Origin: Vibrio lentus
GTDB taxonomy: Bacteria > Pseudomonadota > Gammaproteobacteria > Enterobacterales > Vibrionaceae
NCBI RefSeq assembly: GCF_030409755.1
Contig: NZ_JAUFQE010000001.1
Location: forward strand, 1,302,001-1,366,000
Length of the DNA: 64,000 bases
Direction: 5' to 3'
Shown here: piece by piece, positions 1-9,525 of the stretch
Numbering within the stretch: the first letter of the stretch is position 1
Layout: each line of letters starts with the position of its first letter
The notes under the pieces: model-generated
The model's database searches: none
What the model saw: the letters and a program-made list of their open reading frames with translations, nothing else
Told to the model about the DNA's origin: nothing
Translations under genes and position numbers: made by a program

Positions 1-1725
1 TACTACCAGCGAATCATAACAATTGGTGTCGGTAGCGAAATAAAAACCACAGTACAGGAAGTTGCTGATTTACTGTGTACTTCTCCTCGGCATGCTCGCA
101 ACTTATTGTCTCAAATGCAGGAGTTGGACTGGTTAACCTGGCAGCCCAAAGCGGGTCGAAATCAACGATCAACGCTACTTTTAAACATTGAGCTAAGCGC
201 CCTAAAAGAGAGCCTTGCGCTAGAACGAATCCAACAAGGCAAGTATGAGAGAGCACTAGCGATTCTCGATGAAGATGAGGCGATGTTTGGCCGCCTCCTA
301 AAAACAACCTCTGGGACTTCTGTTCAAGAAGGCCGAGTGAACATCCAGCTGACATACAAGCGAATGTTTGAGCGCATTGTCCCCCACCAATTACACCGTT
401 GTAGTGAGCGTTTCTTTTTGCGTCAGGTTTATTGCTGCTTGGTATCCAGTCATGACAATGGCGTCGTGAGGCCTGAGCTTGCTCACCATTGGCGTTATGA
501 TGAGGATAATTATCAATGGACGTTTTATCTTCGTCCTGGGTTAACGTTCCATAACGATACACCAATCGATGCGGATACTGTTGTGAGCCTGTTTACCAAG
601 CTTAGCTCTCTTCCGTATTACCAAAAAGAGCTAGCGCACGTCACTGATATCACTGCACCGCATCCTCTGAAAGTTGTATTTACATTGAACAAACCGGATC
701 GTGGGTTCGCTGGGCTTATTTCAGGCGTCAAATACGGCATTCAGCCAGCGAGCCAAGTGAATGTCGCAAACAACAATTCGGTGATTGGAAGTGGCCCATT
801 CTCTGTGGTCGAGCACGATAAAAATAAGCTAAAGCTGCAAGCGTTCGATGGCTACTATGCGTGTCGTGTGTTAGTCGATTTAGTCACGATTTGGATTGTT
901 AACGATGAAAAAATGGAGAACCCATCGCTATCAAGTAATGCTCCTATCCAAGTATCTGAAACCACAAGCGGTATTGAAGTTTCAATACAAACACCGAATG
1001 CCTCTCACTCGAGTCAACACAGTCGAACTGAAGACGGCTGCTTATTCGCTCTATTCAACCAGCATACGAAACATCCATTAACACGCGCCCAACGTCGTTA
1101 CATTACGGAGCTAATGCACCCCCAGCGACTACTCGAACTGTTTCGTAAAGAGAAAACGCATTATGGCAGCGTACTAGCCAACAACTTATTACCCATTTGG
1201 AGCCCCGTATTACGCCAGTTTGGTGAAGTCAGCGCGTTACCAAAAACCATCACCATCGCAGGTTACAACTACACAGCATTGCGTCGATGCGCTCGCGCTA
1301 TTTCTTCTGTACTGACCGATCACGGCTGTAAGGTTGAAATAGTAATGTATTCCTATCGAGAGTTGAGTGAAAAAGCAGAGAACGGCACGCTCAATGAAAC
1401 ACTGATCTTAACGAATACCAATTTAGATGATAACCGTCATGCTTCAGCGTTTTCTAATTTCTACAGCAATAACGTTTTGTACCACACACTGGGAGAGGTA
1501 AATGCAAGGTGGCTTGATGAGCAATTGGAAAACGTACGAGCGTTCACTCCACTTGAAGATTATCTAACAGCACTAGAACCCATCGCTTCAACACTCATCA
1601 GTGAATATTGGATTGCTCCTATGTTCCATCACACTCAAACATTACGTTTTCACGGCGTCTTAGAAGATGTATCGCTCACTAATTGGGGGTGGCCAGATAT
1701 TCGCTCTGTGTGGTCTTCTGATTAA
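1..1725 (+). CDS. SgrR-family transcriptional regulator, 5' end outside window
   Basis: The reading frame is open from base 1, so the gene starts left of the window; the first ATG at 106 is internal. The first ~40 visible residues (TTVQEVADLLCTSPRHARNL) are the winged helix-turn-helix typical of SgrR. The rest resembles a periplasmic solute-binding fold of the SBP_bac_5 type (WTFYLRPGLTFHNDTPIDA), used here in the cytoplasm as a ligand sensor. In enterobacteria SgrR activates the sugar-phosphate stress response; the vibrio ligand and targets are unknown. Roughly 575 residues are visible, near the usual family length, so little is missing. Family assignment is firm, the biological role is not. 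Confidence 0.85.
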   Translation, partial: YYQRIITIGVGSEIKTTVQEVADLLCTSPRHARNLLSQMQELDWLTWQPKAGRNQRSTLLLNIELSALKESLALERIQQGKYERALAILDEDEAMFGRLLKTTSGTSVQEGRVNIQLTYKRMFERIVPHQLHRCSERFFLRQVYCCLVSSHDNGVVRPELAHHWRYDEDNYQWTFYLRPGLTFHNDTPIDADTVVSLFTKLSSLPYYQKELAHVTDITAPHPLKVVFTLNKPDRGFAGLISGVKYGIQPASQVNVANNNSVIGSGPFSVVEHDKNKLKLQAFDGYYACRVLVDLVTIWIVNDEKMENPSLSSNAPIQVSETTSGIEVSIQTPNASHSSQHSRTEDGCLFALFNQHTKHPLTRAQRRYITELMHPQRLLELFRKEKTHYGSVLANNLLPIWSPVLRQFGEVSALPKTITIAGYNYTALRRCARAISSVLTDHGCKVEIVMYSYRELSEKAENGTLNETLILTNTNLDDNRHASAFSNFYSNNVLYHTLGEVNARWLDEQLENVRAFTPLEDYLTALEPIASTLISEYWIAPMFHHTQTLRFHGVLEDVSLTNWGWPDIRSVWSSD

Positions 1726-1875
1726 TGAAGAATATTGAATAGCAGTTGGTCTTTGTTTTATCTAATGAACATCAAGGGCAATGTCATTCACAGATATCTT
1801 TCTTCTAACATGATGTCGTATTGCGATGAAGATATTCTTGATAACCGCTGAGTCGGTGCCGTAAGTGGGCACCAA

Positions 1876-3546
1876 TTACAACGAGATATCTTCTTGTTCC
1901 ATCTTGAACGAACATTGAATCTCATACTGGTTGAACGAGAAAACACTGCCGCCATGAGTTCGTTTGGTTGTGACTGTTTCATCGCCAAACTGAATAGTGA
2001 CTCGGGTATACACCTTTTCGTGTGCCTCTACGGTACACTCGGCAAGGTTGGTTTCAAACTCCGCTTCGAGTGTATCCAACTGCGACTTGGTATTTTCAAT
2101 CGCGAGATTGTTCTTTTCTCGTTGCTGCTCAATCTCCTGCGCTTGCTCTTCGCTTCTTTCCGCTTTTGGCCGCTTCTTAAATTCGAGCTCTTGGCGAATT
2201 ACGCCCATGGTTTGTTCTTGCGCGTGTTTATACACTTCTTTGAGTTCTGCAATCTTCTGTCGGTAACCATCGTAGCGCGCAAAACCATGAACCTTAGTTG
2301 CGGTATCCCCTTCTACGCCCAAGAAGACACATTCCACTTTGCCACCCACCTTAGCTTCTCCGCCACTGAGCGTGCCATGCTTCTTCATCGTGTCCATCAC
2401 GATAAGGTCATGCCCACATCGAATCTCGTTACCCATGCTGTGTACACCAAGACGAAGATCGGTACCCGTTTGTAACTCTGCATTTTGAGCGTAGCTGGCA
2501 GTAATGGAGCCTTTGGTAAATACTTTGCAAGACTTGGGCTCACCTTCTTTTGTAGTGTGACCAATAATCCCCTTCGCGACTTTAATGTCCCCTTGCGCTT
2601 GAACCTCGGCCGATTCAATAAAACCACCGACCGTAATGCAACCTGTCGCCTTAACAATCATTCCCGGTTCAATGTTTCCAGAGACAAAAACGTTACCTTT
2701 AAATTTAACGTGGCCGGTAGACACATCAACATTGCTGACACATAGCGCATCATCAACTTCAATACTGCGTTCTTTAATGATTGGTAAACCGGGGCATGAG
2801 GCGAGAAGTAAATTAGGGTCGTCGGGAGAAATGTAGGTGCCTTTGCCAGGTTTGATTAAACTGTCTTGTCCAGGAAGTGGTGGGATGATTCGACCTTGAA
2901 CGGTAAAGCCAGCAATACCTTTAGTCGCAGGAGTGCGCTTCATCAAGTGATCATTTTGACCAACGGTAATGGTCTCACCTAAATCTCGCATATCAATCTT
3001 GCCAGCGTCTTTGCTGCGTGGCTTTAAGACTTGGCGAGTAATGTCTTCAACCAAGGCGGCAAACTTCGCATCCTTACCCTTTACGGGTTGTGTGCCTTGA
3101 GCGACTGGCTGAGTAAATTTTTCTCCAGGCTTTAGCTTACTACTCATCATCAAAACTTTTCTAAGCGCTAACTTATTAATGCCTTTGGTTATGTGGGCCT
3201 GAGCCAAACAGTGAATGATGTCGCTACCACGCAGTGGATGTCCATTATAGGGTCCCGTAACGACAAGGCTCGCGAGCATCTCATCATCTGACAATTCGAC
3301 CGCAACACTGGCATGACGAACTTCGGCAATCAAGATTCCCTCATAAGCTTCACCCTTACCTTCTTTAGAAAGAGTGACAAAGCGCAGTACCTCTTCTTCG
3401 AAAAGAAAATAGTTAGATGCGTTCAAAACTTCCAAGGCTGGTGGCAATGTCTTGTTATCAAAGCTTGCGTCGACCACAAATCCAGATGGCAAACGAGCAA
3501 CCACCTGCAGCTTATCTTCTGACAAAGTAACAATGTTGTCCCACAT
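1876..3546 (-). CDS. FapA/DUF342 family protein
   Basis: A 556-residue protein with the FapA/DUF342 layout: an N-terminal domain, a central stretch of short repeated strand-turn units rich in Gly and Val (about residues 200-410, for example VKFKGNVFVSGNIEPGM) expected to form a beta-helix resembling bactofilin/MinC folds, and a charged coiled coil (about 430-510, EEQAQEIEQQREKNNLAIEN). In Vibrio vulnificus FapA is a polar protein needed for flagellar assembly that is controlled by the phosphotransferase protein EIIA-Glc; this protein may do the same, but chromosome 2 paralogues exist and no flagellar gene is nearby. It is transcribed alone. Family is clear, function inferred. Confidence 0.8.
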   Translation of the reverse strand: MWDNIVTLSEDKLQVVARLPSGFVVDASFDNKTLPPALEVLNASNYFLFEEEVLRFVTLSKEGKGEAYEGILIAEVRHASVAVELSDDEMLASLVVTGPYNGHPLRGSDIIHCLAQAHITKGINKLALRKVLMMSSKLKPGEKFTQPVAQGTQPVKGKDAKFAALVEDITRQVLKPRSKDAGKIDMRDLGETITVGQNDHLMKRTPATKGIAGFTVQGRIIPPLPGQDSLIKPGKGTYISPDDPNLLLASCPGLPIIKERSIEVDDALCVSNVDVSTGHVKFKGNVFVSGNIEPGMIVKATGCITVGGFIESAEVQAQGDIKVAKGIIGHTTKEGEPKSCKVFTKGSITASYAQNAELQTGTDLRLGVHSMGNEIRCGHDLIVMDTMKKHGTLSGGEAKVGGKVECVFLGVEGDTATKVHGFARYDGYRQKIAELKEVYKHAQEQTMGVIRQELEFKKRPKAERSEEQAQEIEQQREKNNLAIENTKSQLDTLEAEFETNLAECTVEAHEKVYTRVTIQFGDETVTTKRTHGGSVFSFNQYEIQCSFKMEQEDISL

Positions 3547-4080
3547 TCGAATCGAGTATCCCTAATGACTCAGTTGTTATTCAGTCTATATAATTCGTTC
3601 TGAGCTTAGAATCACCACATTAGAATAATCAGCGTCACATCACTTACTTTCGATTGTGCAAACATGACTCAGAAATAAGACACACGCATTTTATGAGCGG
3701 GCTCACCTTTACAATCATAATCCGCGATTTTTTAAAGCAATTTTGGAATAGAGCTCTAGAACCTGACAATGGAAAATAGAGCATGAATACGATTAGAATT
3801 ATTCGATGGCGGGAAAGCTTCAGATGAAGACACCAAGTAAACACTCGATAAAAGCGATGATGAAAGTCTTTATTGAAACACACATCAGTAAACAGGTATT
3901 CGATTGAGTCAACGAGATTCGGGTTGCCTGAGTTGATGAGCTCAACGTTCAAATTAAAATGCTGAGACGGTTCTTTCCAATTCTAGGGTTACTAGGTCAA
4001 TATGAGGATTTAGGAAAAAAGAGTAAGATTAGGGGAAGCTTTAGAAACAAGTAATCGAAGAAGAAGAAGCAAAAGATAGA
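3547..4080. other. Intergenic region without a convincing gene
   Basis: AT-rich stretch between the FapA-type gene and the parS2 cluster. A 102-codon minus-strand frame at 3644-3952 has no ribosome-binding site, no recognisable family and unusual composition (many Cys, Phe, His), and I do not regard it as a gene. The segment 3547-3600 should hold the promoter of the FapA-type gene. I see nothing else. Confidence 0.5.
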
Positions 4081-4086
4081 TTTCAG

Positions 4087-4163
4087 TTTACAGTGTAAAT
4101 CGCCATTTCGGATTTACACTGTAAATTAATTTGGAAAATCGCCTCGCCTATTTACACTGTAAA
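4087..4163. promoter_or_regulatory. parS2: Cluster of three parS2 centromere sites
   Basis: Three perfect copies of the vibrio chromosome 2 centromere TTTACANTGTAAA lie at 4087-4099, 4113-4125 and 4151-4163, with N = G, C and C. ParB2 of Vibrio cholerae binds this 13-bp palindrome core; ParB2, encoded 2.2 kb away, is expected to load here and ParA2 to position the origin. The third site overlaps the end of tmcA and encodes its last residues NLQCK. Matches are seen directly; binding is inferred from the known consensus. Confidence 0.9.
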
Positions 4164-6319
4164 TTGGACAACAATATAGAGATATCTTGTCGAAGCTGAA
4201 CTTCTGCTTGCTTACGCCCGGTAAGATTGAACTGTTCAACACAAGTCCCCCACCCTTTTTGTTGCACTACTTTAGCGATCAACAAATCAGAGATAGCCGA
4301 ATAATCAGCATCACGATGTTGTCGTTCAGAATTAGTGAGCTGCTCTGTTGATGACGGTGAAGGCTCGCTCGACAGTTGAGTGTTTCTCGCTAGAATTAAT
4401 TTCAACGTGATAAAGCCAATACTATCGTAACTGTTTCCGCCTTCTACATAGTTGCGAAGCAACTTCTTTTCTAACTCACTAACTGACAGTGACTGGCTTT
4501 GTAATAGAGCACGAACCATATCAACCTCAAGAGAAGTTAGAGAACCAGATACGAGAAAGCAAAAGCTTTGCTCAAACTGAGACTGCACCTGCGCGACCCA
4601 ATTGTTAGCACTAATGATAAGTGGCTTCACCATCAACAGCGAGTGACAGCCACTCGCTTGATCTCTTTGATGCCCAATATGCACGGGAGCAAATTGGTTA
4701 CGTCGCCAGAAAGAAACCAATTCGCTGGTAGCACCAAAACTCGTTGCCAGATAATCTATATCGGAGACTTGCTTCGATAACTGCTCAAGCATCCAACTCC
4801 CTAAGCCTAAACCTTGATGGTCAATTGAAACCGCAATTCTCATCACACGCATACAACGGTTTGTTGCCGCTTCAATAGAGCCGAGCTGATTCGCTAACAA
4901 CACTGGCACAAGATGTCCTTGAGGTCTGCGCTTTCCTATTTGAATCTGAGCAATCAGATCTTTATCTAAACCGCCCTCTTCCGTCACCAACATACAACCC
5001 AAACAGATATCTTGCTGCCAAGCTGCGTATAAGTGGATAGCCGGATTACTGAGGAACTGCATTAAGTCATTGGGCGATGTCTGATAATGAGCGTCGACCA
5101 AAAGAGAGAAACATTGCTGAAGCTTTTCAGGGTTCGCTAGACACTCGGTTTTAGATAGCTCGACCAGGTTCAGTTGGCTGAGCACCTCGTCAGAAAAATC
5201 ACCAGCCTCATGAACAACAGAACCACTCGATAAAACGTCGCTACTCAGAAGGAAGCAATCAAACAACCAACGTTCTAGAGGGTCGTTGTTATTCCAGCGG
5301 ATTGGTTGCTCAAGCTTATAGCTCTTCCATCCAGGACGATGTTCAGAAAGCCAAGACTCAAACTTAATGCCAAACCCTCGCCCACTTCCCTCGTATCCGT
5401 GAACCGTGGTTGAAAAAACCATACGGTGATAACTGCCGACCATAGATTTAAGCATCGGGATTGGAATGGCTGCCGCTTCATCAACCAATAACAAATCACA
5501 ATCAGGCTTAGATTGAAGTATTTCATCTGGTGCGACGAATCTTAGACTGCCACCTTGATGGCTAATGTGAGTAGCATTGATAACGTCACAAGGGTCTAGT
5601 CGTTGGCTTGCGTGAGCAAATACTGGCTCAACCGCTTTAACCGAAGGTGCGGTGACAATGATATTGAGCCCGTGACGCTCAACCAAAAGCTCCGCTGCCG
5701 CGATACCTAATGTCGAACTCTTGCCACGGCCTCTGTCTGCAGTGAGAATCAAAGGGCGCTTTCGATGTCCAGAGGCGACTTTCTTAACTAACTCTACTGC
5801 CGTCTGTTGTTGCTCAAATCTATCGAACAAATTCGGTTGGGTTAATTCTTCAGGCAAAGAATTACGAGTATAGAGTTGCGTTAGCTGTTCATCGTTTTGT
5901 GAAACAGGAAACAGTTTGGCGAAGTTGGACGCTAACCAACGTTTACCAAAAGTAGCATTCAAACCGTCTTCAGATTCATCGGGGTTGGGCGGGATAACCA
6001 ACAACAAGCCGCCGCCGACTAACGCACCCAGTGCCGCACTAAAACTATTGGCATCAAACTGCTCTCTAAAATCACAAACAAGAAGTTGGCATTCTCGACC
6101 TAGGAGTTGTTGCCCCTTTTTAACGGGAACATGTGTTACCGATTGAAAAGGCGAACCACCCATCTGGAAAATTGTTTGTGCTAAAGAGGCATCAAGAAAG
6201 CTCTGAATCGTAGCGTCTTGCCAATCACTATCACCAGAAAAGACAACACCGTAACGATGCTGATTATGCTCGGCGGTTTGGGAAAGAGTATGTAGAAAGG
6301 TGTTTGTTGGGTTCGTCAT
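4148..6319 (-). CDS. tmcA: tRNA(Met) cytidine acetyltransferase TmcA
   Basis: TmcA makes N4-acetylcytidine at the wobble position of elongator tRNA-Met using acetyl-CoA and ATP. The 723-residue protein shows the expected order: an N-terminal domain, a helicase-like ATPase with Walker A (TADRGRGKSSTLG, about residue 195) and Walker B (LLVDEAAAIPIPML), then a GNAT acetyltransferase core (MRIAVSIDHQGLGLGSWMLE) and a C-terminal tRNA-binding tail. Its stop codon and last five codons lie within a parS2 site, so coding and centromere constraints coincide there. It is monocistronic on the minus strand, upstream of which the parAB2 terminator lies. Confidence 0.93.
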   Translation of the reverse strand: MTNPTNTFLHTLSQTAEHNQHRYGVVFSGDSDWQDATIQSFLDASLAQTIFQMGGSPFQSVTHVPVKKGQQLLGRECQLLVCDFREQFDANSFSAALGALVGGGLLLVIPPNPDESEDGLNATFGKRWLASNFAKLFPVSQNDEQLTQLYTRNSLPEELTQPNLFDRFEQQQTAVELVKKVASGHRKRPLILTADRGRGKSSTLGIAAAELLVERHGLNIIVTAPSVKAVEPVFAHASQRLDPCDVINATHISHQGGSLRFVAPDEILQSKPDCDLLLVDEAAAIPIPMLKSMVGSYHRMVFSTTVHGYEGSGRGFGIKFESWLSEHRPGWKSYKLEQPIRWNNNDPLERWLFDCFLLSSDVLSSGSVVHEAGDFSDEVLSQLNLVELSKTECLANPEKLQQCFSLLVDAHYQTSPNDLMQFLSNPAIHLYAAWQQDICLGCMLVTEEGGLDKDLIAQIQIGKRRPQGHLVPVLLANQLGSIEAATNRCMRVMRIAVSIDHQGLGLGSWMLEQLSKQVSDIDYLATSFGATSELVSFWRRNQFAPVHIGHQRDQASGCHSLLMVKPLIISANNWVAQVQSQFEQSFCFLVSGSLTSLEVDMVRALLQSQSLSVSELEKKLLRNYVEGGNSYDSIGFITLKLILARNTQLSSEPSPSSTEQLTNSERQHRDADYSAISDLLIAKVVQQKGWGTCVEQFNLTGRKQAEVQLRQDISILLSNLQCK

Positions 6320-6363
6320 AATTAGCGTCCAGATTCATCTAAACACAGTTTATCACAGCCAAA

Positions 6364-6388
6364 TAAAAAGCCGCATAAAGCGGCTTTA
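6364..6388 (-). terminator. Rho-independent terminator after parB2
   Basis: On the minus strand the hairpin AAAGCCGC-tttat-GCGGCTTT is followed by TTATTT, 24 bases after the parB2 stop codon. It should end the parA2-parB2 transcript before tmcA. Confidence 0.8.
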
Positions 6389-6411
6389 GAGTCATTCGAT
6401 AGTTTGAAAAC

Positions 6412-7386
6412 TTAATCGAGTTTTGATTGAACGAAGTTCAAAATTTCTTGCATCGTCGCGTCATCCACTTTTTTAAGATTCAAAGCTAGGTTTGAACCTT
6501 TACGGCTATAAGACGCACGACCTTTGATAAGCTCAACTTTTGGAGATACTTTCTTCGCTGGCGCAGGTGCCAGTTCAAGAATCCAACCTTCCAAAGTTTC
6601 GGTCACGTCTTTCGTTAAACGCGTTACACCTTGCGCTTCACTGCGCTGCCATACAAAACCTTCAGAAGCATCACACTTAGTCAGTAATGTTTGTTGCTGT
6701 TCACCCGTTAAACCGCCAAATTGTTTGTGCAGTTTAACAATCGTTGGGCGACCAAGGTCGCTCACATTAGGGTAAGCTTGTAGCAATTCAAGTGGTAAAG
6801 CCGCCGCTTTTAATGCGCCACTAACCAAAGCCTCACTACACTGGAACATTTTAGCTAATGCTTTTTGGTCTTCAGCTTCGCCTTTATCCAGTTTCGCCTG
6901 CATCTCTTTACCTTTCTCGTAAAGAGAAAGTGGCTTGTGAGCGTTTGCAACGTCTGATAAGAACTTAGCGTGTTCACCGTTAATGTTTTCCGCTACGTAA
7001 ATTAGGAACTCTTTGTCCGCTAAAATACATGACATACGACGACGGCTACCATCAAGAACTTCAATCTTGCCGTCTTTATTCTTGCGACCAACTGCTGGAT
7101 ATTGCTGACCGCGTTCTTTTAACGTAGTCAGAACATCAGAAAGAGCGTGTTCATTTAAGAAAGATTGCTCACGAGCATTGTCTTCAAATACAACCGTTCG
7201 AGTCGCAACGTCAGCTGCAGGAATTCGAACCAATTCAAATGAAACCAGCTCTTCACCCGCAACCGAAAGTTCAATCACTTGAGCTTGCTCTTTTACGGCT
7301 GTTTGCGCTTCTTGAGGTGTTGCTACACGGCGTTTGTTTGCTTTACCAAATAGCTTTGCATTTAAGTCAGATGTTTTAATTGCCAT
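6412..7386 (-). CDS. parB2: Chromosome 2 partition protein ParB2
   Basis: Centromere-binding protein that spreads from parS2 sites and, in ParB families generally, works as a CTP-dependent clamp. The 324-residue protein has an N-terminal ParB/Srx-like domain with the region around GRKNKDGKIEVLDGSRRRMS (about residues 98-117; the GSRR box), then a helix-turn-helix (LAKMFQCSEALVSGALKAAA, about 176-195) and a basic C-terminal dimerisation segment. It follows parA2 by five bases in one operon. The match to vibrio chromosome-2 ParB, its pairing with a plasmid-type ParA with N-terminal extension, and the five parS2 sites nearby agree. Confidence 0.95.
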   Translation of the reverse strand: MAIKTSDLNAKLFGKANKRRVATPQEAQTAVKEQAQVIELSVAGEELVSFELVRIPAADVATRTVVFEDNAREQSFLNEHALSDVLTTLKERGQQYPAVGRKNKDGKIEVLDGSRRRMSCILADKEFLIYVAENINGEHAKFLSDVANAHKPLSLYEKGKEMQAKLDKGEAEDQKALAKMFQCSEALVSGALKAAALPLELLQAYPNVSDLGRPTIVKLHKQFGGLTGEQQQTLLTKCDASEGFVWQRSEAQGVTRLTKDVTETLEGWILELAPAPAKKVSPKVELIKGRASYSRKGSNLALNLKKVDDATMQEILNFVQSKLD

Positions 7387-7391
7387 TTTTG

Positions 7392-8609
7392 TTATCCCTG
7401 ATTAAGTGAAGGCCAGTTGCTATGTAATACTCGCTCTAATTCTAGAGCACTTTTTTGTACCGCGTCTTGAGCAACGGCTAGAGTTTTCTTACCGCCCTCA
7501 AAGTCGCTAACCGTCAGATCGAAAACCGTGCTGTAAGTATCAGCACAAGTTTCGAAGGCACGGCTTCTTGGAATCGTTGCCATCATGACTTGGTCATTCA
7601 ACAAGTAGTTCATCTCAGTTAATACTGATACCTGCTTCTTGTTATCGTCTTCAAACATCGTTGGCATAAGACGAACAAATTCAAGCCCTTTCCAATCCTC
7701 TGGGAACATCTCATACACAGTTGGCAAGTGTTGGAAGAAGTTAACCGTTGAAGCCCAGTCCAAACGCTTCGCAGCACATGGGATAAGAAGTGCATTCGAT
7801 GCGTACATCGCGTTCCACACAAGCGGGTCAACGTGCGGACCGGTATCGATCATAATCACATCAAAATCATCGGCGATTTTGTCGATAAGCTTCTCTTTAA
7901 GAAGACGAACGATATCAAGTGACTGATCTTGAGACAGGCTTTGCCACGCTTCAGCGTTAAACATCGCATCTTCTGGGAACGCCGAAATCGTCTTTAGATT
8001 CGGATACTGTGTTGGTAATAATACGTTCTTACGCAAGAATTCAAGGTCAACATCTTGGCCTTCAGGCACATTGTCCAACATGATATCAACGGCAGAATAG
8101 ATACTGTCGTGCTCTGCCCCACTAATTTGTGGGTTTAAGAACAGACGCAAAGAACCTTGTGGATCCAAGTCAATCAGACAGATACGGTAGCGCTTGTCTA
8201 AATTCAGAGACAAACAAGCCGCTAGGTGAACCGCTGTCATTGATTTACCCGTACCACCCTTCTGGTTCTGTACGTTAATAACCCATGGCTTATTGTCTAC
8301 ATGCTGCTTACGTTGGTGGAACTTCGGCACTTCAGCCGCATCCATCAACATGTGAGCTTCGGTCAATGAAATCGAGTAATGATTGGCGTTGTTCTTTGTA
8401 AACTGATGACCATCCGCTTCAAGCTTATTGATAGCCTCATCCAATTTACGACGAGTTAAGCCTGAACGCGTCTCCATCATAGCTTTAGACATTGGAGGGA
8501 AATGCTCATCACTTCGCTCTTCCAGAATAATCTCAATTCGGTCAGCCTGAACTTGTTGAGTTTGTTCGGCCAGCTGATAGAGCTTATCAATCGTTTGTTC
8601 TCTTTTCAT
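7392..8609 (-). CDS. parA2: Chromosome 2 partition ATPase ParA2
   Basis: Deviant-Walker ATPase that forms DNA-bound filaments or gradients and moves ParB2-parS2 complexes. The 405-residue protein is of the longer, plasmid-like (P1 type) ParA class: about 105 N-terminal residues with a helix-turn-helix (SKAMMETRSGLTRRKLDEAI) precede the ATPase core. Walker A reads NQKGGTGKSMTAVH (about residue 114), Walker B-like IDLDPQGS and DVIMIDTGPHVD follow. It is the first gene of the parA2-parB2 operon, and its promoter lies in the origin region, so autorepression through the N-terminal domain is likely by analogy. Confidence 0.95.
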   Translation of the reverse strand: MKREQTIDKLYQLAEQTQQVQADRIEIILEERSDEHFPPMSKAMMETRSGLTRRKLDEAINKLEADGHQFTKNNANHYSISLTEAHMLMDAAEVPKFHQRKQHVDNKPWVINVQNQKGGTGKSMTAVHLAACLSLNLDKRYRICLIDLDPQGSLRLFLNPQISGAEHDSIYSAVDIMLDNVPEGQDVDLEFLRKNVLLPTQYPNLKTISAFPEDAMFNAEAWQSLSQDQSLDIVRLLKEKLIDKIADDFDVIMIDTGPHVDPLVWNAMYASNALLIPCAAKRLDWASTVNFFQHLPTVYEMFPEDWKGLEFVRLMPTMFEDDNKKQVSVLTEMNYLLNDQVMMATIPRSRAFETCADTYSTVFDLTVSDFEGGKKTLAVAQDAVQKSALELERVLHSNWPSLNQG

Positions 8610-8829
8610 TGCCAGTTTCCGTAATGATTAACTAAGTACAAATTGTACAGCGATTAACAACAAACACAACAAAAACATGAACATACATTTATGAGTAAAA
8701 TCACATAAAATAGACTGTATTTTTACAGTTTGATGAAACAACGGCTAAGACAAACACAAAAGTGACCTTTTTTGTCATGTATAACAGTGCTATTTCTACC
8801 TTACATTTAAAATGTTACAGTATCACTTA

Positions 8830-8842
8830 TTTACAATGTAAA
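8830..8842. promoter_or_regulatory. parS2: parS2 site in oriCII
   Basis: Perfect match TTTACAATGTAAA to the chromosome 2 parS2 core, 220 bases upstream of parA2. Besides acting as a centromere it could link ParB2 to origin control: in V. cholerae a parS2 site in the rctA region lets ParB2 spread into a negatively acting 39-mer. That role here is inferred. Confidence 0.88.
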
Positions 8843-8889
8843 TGGAATTTCAGTCAAAAAACTTCGGAACGATTGAAACACAAGCATAG

Positions 8890-8909
8890 ATTACGGCTCG
8901 TGTGATTTG
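8890..8909 (+). repeat. Candidate RctB 39-mer/29-mer type element, distal copy
   Basis: The 20-base segment ATTACGG-CTC-GTGTGAT-TTG shares 16 of 20 positions with a segment just before rctB (9831-9850): ATTACGG, then three bases, GTGTGAT, two bases, G. The V. cholerae origin has two related inhibitory RctB sites, one distal (39-mer) and one at the rctB promoter (29-mer), and the two copies here occupy corresponding places. Assignment is by position and similarity to each other, not by comparison with the V. cholerae sequence. Confidence 0.45.
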
Positions 8910-9028
8910 CATTCGAAATTGACAGGTTTGCAACCAACAAAGAGTAAAAACTAGAAAATCGCTTGGCAAATAAAAAACAAAGCGAAGATGAGACATCACT
9001 AAACAAAAGAGAATGAAGCCTCAACCGG

Positions 9029-9438
9029 AAGAATGATCATGGGATACAGAACTCGTAAGAAAATTAATAAGGCTAATTTATGAAGCATGATCAAGGTGTA
9101 AACTCGCCAATATTGATCCGCATGAGTGCCCGTTCGAAATGATCAACTTCCGGAAAAATGATCAAGTACATATCGTTCCGGAAGCATGTAAATTGACAGC
9201 TAACTTACGGACAAATGCTTTTGCAATGGGGATTCAAGCTCTATAAGGCCTCATTGATGGGAAATTCAATCGACACGGATTGGAAATGCAGAAACATGAC
9301 AATTTCATGATCATGCTTCCTAATTTATTGAGTATCGAGCCAAAAGTCCCCAACCATCGATTATGTAATCAATACCGAGTAAGTTTTAAACAGAAAAGGG
9401 GAGGAACGATGTAAAAGTCGCATTACTTGATCATTGTT
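9029..9438. repeat. Scattered single RctB iteron-like sites in the control region
   Basis: Individual matches to the 12-mer NTGATCATNNTT occur at 9029-9040 (minus strand, ATGATCATTCTT), 9083-9094 (minus, TTGATCATGCTT), 9307-9318 (plus, ATGATCATGCTT) and 9427-9438 (plus, TTGATCATTGTT). Unlike the main array they are irregularly spaced and in both orientations, which fits handcuffing or titration sites in the negative-control half of the origin rather than unwinding sites. Confidence 0.65.
9147..9184. repeat. Inverted repeat of TTCCGGAA palindromes
   Basis: CTTCCGGAA at 9147-9155 and its exact complement TTCCGGAAG at 9176-9184 flank 20 bases that include ATGATCA. Each arm is itself a palindrome. 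The related string CCGGAAGAATGATCATG occurs at 9025-9041, so CCGGAA next to ATGATCA recurs. It may be part of an RctB inhibitory element or a site for another dimeric protein. Confidence 0.5.
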
Positions 9439-9502
9439 CCGATAAAATAACCAACGAAAATATCCACATTGATGATTTAAACCTCGTCGATCAATTGTGG
9501 AC

Positions 9503-9511
9503 TGTGGATAA
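9503..9511 (-). promoter_or_regulatory. DnaA box
   Basis: TGTGGATAA, the exact complement of the consensus DnaA box TTATCCACA, lies 14 bases left of the first regular 12-mer. V. cholerae oriCII also requires one DnaA box beside its iterons, so both the identity and place agree with the known origin layout. Confidence 0.9.
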
Positions 9512-9525
9512 GCTGTATAAGTATA

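Noticed and set aside
1855..1873. GGTGCC/GGCACC hairpin after the FapA-type gene as a terminator
   Set aside because: The stem is only six bases and no T run follows on the minus strand.
3644..3952. 102-codon minus-strand reading frame
   Set aside because: No ribosome-binding site, no recognisable domain, odd composition; treated as non-coding.
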